Shown one piece after another: positions 62,401-64,000 of a stretch of 64,000 nucleotides of DNA. This stretch comes from CADEDH01 sp041394285. Its GTDB lineage: Bacteria > Actinomycetota > Acidimicrobiia > Acidimicrobiales > SZUA-35. How positions within the stretch are numbered: position 1 is the stretch's first letter; each line of letters starts with the position of its first letter. The translations under genes and the position numbers were made by a program. Where the stretch lies: contig JAWKIL010000013.1 of the NCBI GenBank assembly GCA_041394285.1, positions 1 through 64,000 on the forward strand. The letters are read 5' to 3'. A model generated the notes under the pieces. The model did not search any database and had not been told where the DNA came from. It worked only from the letters and a program-made list of their open reading frames with translations.

Positions 62401-62763
62401 CAACACGGCTCGGGCGGCGACGGGGTCGGGCTCGGACGCCGCTCGCCGCAGCAACTCCTCGGCCTGGTCGACGTCGAGGCTCACGTCGACCAGGCGGTAG
62501 CCGTTCGACGTGGTCTCCACGCACCCGGCCGACCGACCCAGGGCCCGGCGCAGGCGGGACACGACGGCCTGCACGGCGTTGCGGGGGTCGGACGTCTCGC
62601 GGTCGGTGTAGAGCTCGGCCGCCAGGCGGGGGGTGGACAGGCCGGTGGGGGCGACCACGGCCAGGATGGCAAGGCAGAGCTGCTCCCGGGCGCCCGGGGG
62701 GAGCACGTCCCGGCCCTGGTCGTCGGTCACCTCCGGGGGGCCCAGCAGGCGGATGTGGAGCAT
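59479..62763 (-). CDS. AfsR/SARP-type regulator with BTAD, NB-ARC and TPR domains
   Basis: About 1094 residues. An N-terminal OmpR-like winged helix (MLHIRLLGPPEVTDDQGRDV then AVQAVVSRLRRALGRSAGCV) is followed by a bacterial transcriptional activation domain (to about residue 240). Residues about 255-385 look like a decayed class III nucleotidyl cyclase region (VHTGVLRPAAASSGDGDGYR, LLDIAHDGQVLASSATVDLA, PGLRTVFPPLRT). Next come the NTPase (LVGPGGIGKTSLSLAVAWAV; DLVVVDNAEHVLD) and a TPR array to the C-terminus (AEACYLEAVELLGGG, ALAYHRQALAIAEVDANPG). ATG 62763 has TAGCGT seven bases before it. It faces the P450-hydrolase operon convergently and may regulate secondary metabolism or that operon. 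Confidence 0.93.
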   Translation of the reverse strand: MLHIRLLGPPEVTDDQGRDVLPPGAREQLCLAILAVVAPTGLSTPRLAAELYTDRETSDPRNAVQAVVSRLRRALGRSAGCVETTSNGYRLVDVSLDVDQAEELLRRAASEPDPVAARAVLAEADALWRGPTLDGLGPAAALDAERLRIDGLRADAVDAVAARALETGAATSELVATLEAATRAEPLRERRWELLMTALYRQGRQAEALRAFQQARRHLSDELGLSPGPALVDLERRILIQDPALAGAGGEPEAGTQPQGVLSLVLGAGDEPAVFAEPAQALAAAVDAARATGARAAVHTGVLRPAAASSGDGDGYRRRNPVADLARRLLDIAHDGQVLASSATVDLARPDLAADIELRDLGLHWLVDAPEPVAVWQVSGPGLRTVFPPLRTAGPASLPRLRSPLLGRDPLVAEIVDLVGRHPLVSLVGPGGIGKTSLSLAVAWAVAGGRPVVFVDLATTTDPAAVGNRLAQEVAPADIDDERTPERRLADHLRVSTDLVVVDNAEHVLDAVAAVLEPVLADELKGSLLVTSRQPLGLAGEAIVGIPPLALPDQDADLSATGESPSVQLFLARARAARHDVAVPPGLLPVVAHICRRLDGIPLAIELAAGRASLLSVEDIAARVDDQLRLLRQVRSSRERRHRSLEAVVGWSVDQLTPPARQLFARLAVMSGEFDLLGAEALVERCGLSSIDVLECLDELHDASLLAVSGAGGAGSARFRMLEPIRQLAEAELTAAGLMAETRRAHARWLIGIVSDAHARRDDSRPAAFAAVDRYGSQLRAAIAWITETAQLDLAEEIALGAAWWFLLNDARAGRDLMTTLMGLADREREPLRWAVLVVARAMAKVDHSDRAIAEPVLQAVEVLDAHDHPDADVARVVAAFTQLAGSDLRIPYQLLQEADALTEGGGTWSRAVVDMAIMILDGIRYGLEPTAADPAVALARGHRAAEAFRAMSEHWALGVTLSELGRLHQQLGDDERAEACYLEAVELLGGGEHHVIHFLYSCLGRLATGRGDHERALAYHRQALAIAEVDANPGCIAITQAGLGHAAEARGDRIEARDRYRLALSTTDDLSILEYGQDEWRDALARLEDAPSP

Positions 62764-62770
62764 GAGGATC

Positions 62771-62776
62771 ACGCTA
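62771..62776 (-). promoter_or_regulatory. Leaderless -10 box for the AfsR-like gene
   Basis: TAGCGT on the minus strand, seven bases before ATG 62763. Confidence 0.5.
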
Positions 62777-62816
62777 GAGCGCGGGCGCAGTCGGGAACAG
62801 ACCCCGTGGCCGGCCG

Positions 62817-63857
62817 TCAGCGCCCCGTCAGCGGGGGTCGCGGCCGGTCGGGTGCGGTGTGGCGGCGGCGGTGGCAGGGGGCGCAGCGGAGTTGGAGCTC
62901 GGTGGTGACGGTGTGGTGGGTCTGCTCCCAGGCGGGGACGTGGTCGTAGTGGAGGAGGTGGTGTTCGCCACAGTCGAGGCAGGCCCTGTCCCGTTCGTGG
63001 ACGACCCGCTGCTGGCGGGTCGTCGGATGCCGCCGCCGGTTGGAGGCGTCGACGGGGCGGCCTTCGGCGTCGTGGATGAGGGCCCGGAGGAACGCCTCGG
63101 GAGCGATCCGCTCGACGACGGTGGACGGGACGGGTGTGCCGTCGTCGAGCGTGCAGCCGTCGCCCCGGATGTGGAGCACGATCTCGGTGACGGTGGGGCC
63201 TGTGCCGTGTGTGAGGAGCTCGGTCAGGGCGTCGGCGTACTGCTGGCCGAGCGTCGGCCAATCCCCGTCGTGGTTGGGCCGGGGTCGGGATCGCATGATG
63301 CGAGTGGTGAGGGCGGCGTCGAGGTGGGCGGCGGGCAGGGGAGGGAGGCGGCAGGTGTAGACGGTCATGCCGTCGGGTTCGGTGCGTCGGGTGACGGAGC
63401 GGCGGCGATGCTGGTGATCGTCGAGCGATGCCGGGTCGGTGGTCCGGTTGAGCCAGTGGGCGAGGGCTCGGGGCAGGTGGTTGGCGGGGGTGGTGCGGGC
63501 GATCTCGAGCAGTTCGGCCTCGTTCTCTGGTGTCGCCAGCCGGGTCAGGGTTCGCACCTTGGCATAGGAGATCTCATGGCGGGCGAACGCGTCCGCGGTC
63601 GCGGGCAGGGTGCGCAGGGCACGGCCGACGCGTATCCATTCCCGGGTGGTGCAGGTCTCGACGTCGGCCACAGCGGCGAGCCAGTGGGCGGGCGTGGGCG
63701 AGCCGTCGAGCGCCCATTCGCCGGAGTCGGCGAAATCGGCGGCCAGGGTCACCAGCTCGTACTGGCTGCGAGCCCACAGCGTGGCCACCCGGCGGAGGCG
63801 GGCGGCGAGCGGGCGATCGGTGAGCGGGCGATCGGCGGTGGGGGTGGCAGTGGGCAT
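62817..63857 (-). CDS. HNH endonuclease, DUF222/13E12 family
   Basis: A 346-residue protein of the actinobacterial 13E12 repeat family. A helical DUF222 region (LATPENEAELLEIARTTPAN, LPRALAHWLNRTTD) precedes the HNH nuclease: RACLDCGEHHLLHYDHVPAW, then TELQLRCAPCHRRRHTAP, with paired Cys and the central His-Asp-His. Such genes occur in many copies in actinobacterial genomes and behave like selfish elements, but no insertion scar or intron is visible. GGAG lies about eight bases before ATG 63857. Confidence 0.92.
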   Translation of the reverse strand: MPTATPTADRPLTDRPLAARLRRVATLWARSQYELVTLAADFADSGEWALDGSPTPAHWLAAVADVETCTTREWIRVGRALRTLPATADAFARHEISYAKVRTLTRLATPENEAELLEIARTTPANHLPRALAHWLNRTTDPASLDDHQHRRRSVTRRTEPDGMTVYTCRLPPLPAAHLDAALTTRIMRSRPRPNHDGDWPTLGQQYADALTELLTHGTGPTVTEIVLHIRGDGCTLDDGTPVPSTVVERIAPEAFLRALIHDAEGRPVDASNRRRHPTTRQQRVVHERDRACLDCGEHHLLHYDHVPAWEQTHHTVTTELQLRCAPCHRRRHTAPDRPRPPLTGR

Positions 63858-64000
63858 GGCGACGTCTCCGACAAGGGGGGTGATCGGGGCCTGGTCGGCC
63901 CTGGGATCTCGGTTGTGGGGGACGGCAGCGGCCTGTGGGTTGTTGCTGGGTTGGACCCTGGCTTTCCGGAAGGGACTCCGGGCGAAGTAGCCGGTCGAGC
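63858..64000. other. Right edge, no feature seen
   Basis: 143 bp upstream of the HNH gene. I see its ribosome site and no other gene, hairpin or repeat. Confidence 0.5.

Noticed and set aside
62817..63857. Mobile element or intron carrying the HNH endonuclease
   Set aside because: The gene is free-standing with its own ribosome site. No interrupted gene, terminal repeats or target duplication are seen.

Overview
The window is a 64 kb, very GC-rich chromosomal segment from an actinobacterium. Pointers to the phylum are two very large actinobacterial ATPase regulators (one AfsR/SARP type), a DUF222/13E12-type HNH endonuclease, an ECF42 sigma factor paired with a YCII (DGPF) protein, a PspC-type histidine kinase, and many genes whose start codon lies 6-8 nt after a TANNNT box, as in leaderless transcripts. 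The chemotaxis cluster together with orphan CoxL-like, P450 and luciferase-like oxidoreductases would suit the class Acidimicrobiia (Iamia or Ilumatobacter relatives), but that placement is an inference. I see no rRNA, tRNA, CRISPR array, prophage or insertion sequence.

Layout. 1-3623: a fused peptide-type ABC permease (cut by the window edge), a dienelactone-hydrolase-like protein and a BrkB/YihY membrane protein. 3719-13595: a chemotaxis operon, mcp-cheA-cheW-cheY-cheB-cheR-cheX-HDOD-cheY-cheX2, most genes overlapping or within 35 nt. A second receptor gene sits alone at 27375-28493, and both receptor genes have a sigma-28-like promoter. 13596-14647: intergenic repeats and a decayed secreted-protein gene. 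14648-17177: alpha-hydroxy-acid oxidase, GTPase EngB and a vapBC pair with its own operator. 17190-32000: mostly catabolic or hypothetical genes, including acyl-CoA dehydrogenase, methionine aminopeptidase with a SEC-C motif, a ferritin-like/cupin fusion, TetR, an ECF42 sigma module, phytanoyl dioxygenase, SDR, SMP-30 and a luciferase-like monooxygenase.

32199-42930: universal stress protein, a LiaFSR-like envelope-stress module (response regulator and kinase on one strand, PspC/LiaF-like protein divergent), an orphan CoxL-like molybdenum hydroxylase subunit, Lon protease with an inserted tandem repeat, a divergent ribbon-helix-helix-like protein, and a NadD-like adenylyltransferase. 42978-48321: phospholipase D family protein, VTT-like membrane protein, hotdog thioesterase, two methyltransferases, a SnoaL-like protein and a histidine phosphatase.

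48437-62763: the most unusual part. Two giant ATPase regulators flank a plus-strand metabolic run. The first two genes are translationally coupled and each carries an N-terminal Rieske [2Fe-2S] domain: one joined to a glutamate-synthase FMN/[3Fe-4S] domain, the other to a pyruvate-oxidase-like ThDP enzyme. IlvD, a P450 and an alpha/beta hydrolase follow. The window ends with an HNH endonuclease of the 13E12 family.

Coordinates of starts were chosen by hand from overlap, Shine-Dalgarno or -10 spacing. Functional names rest on recognised motifs, not on database searches.
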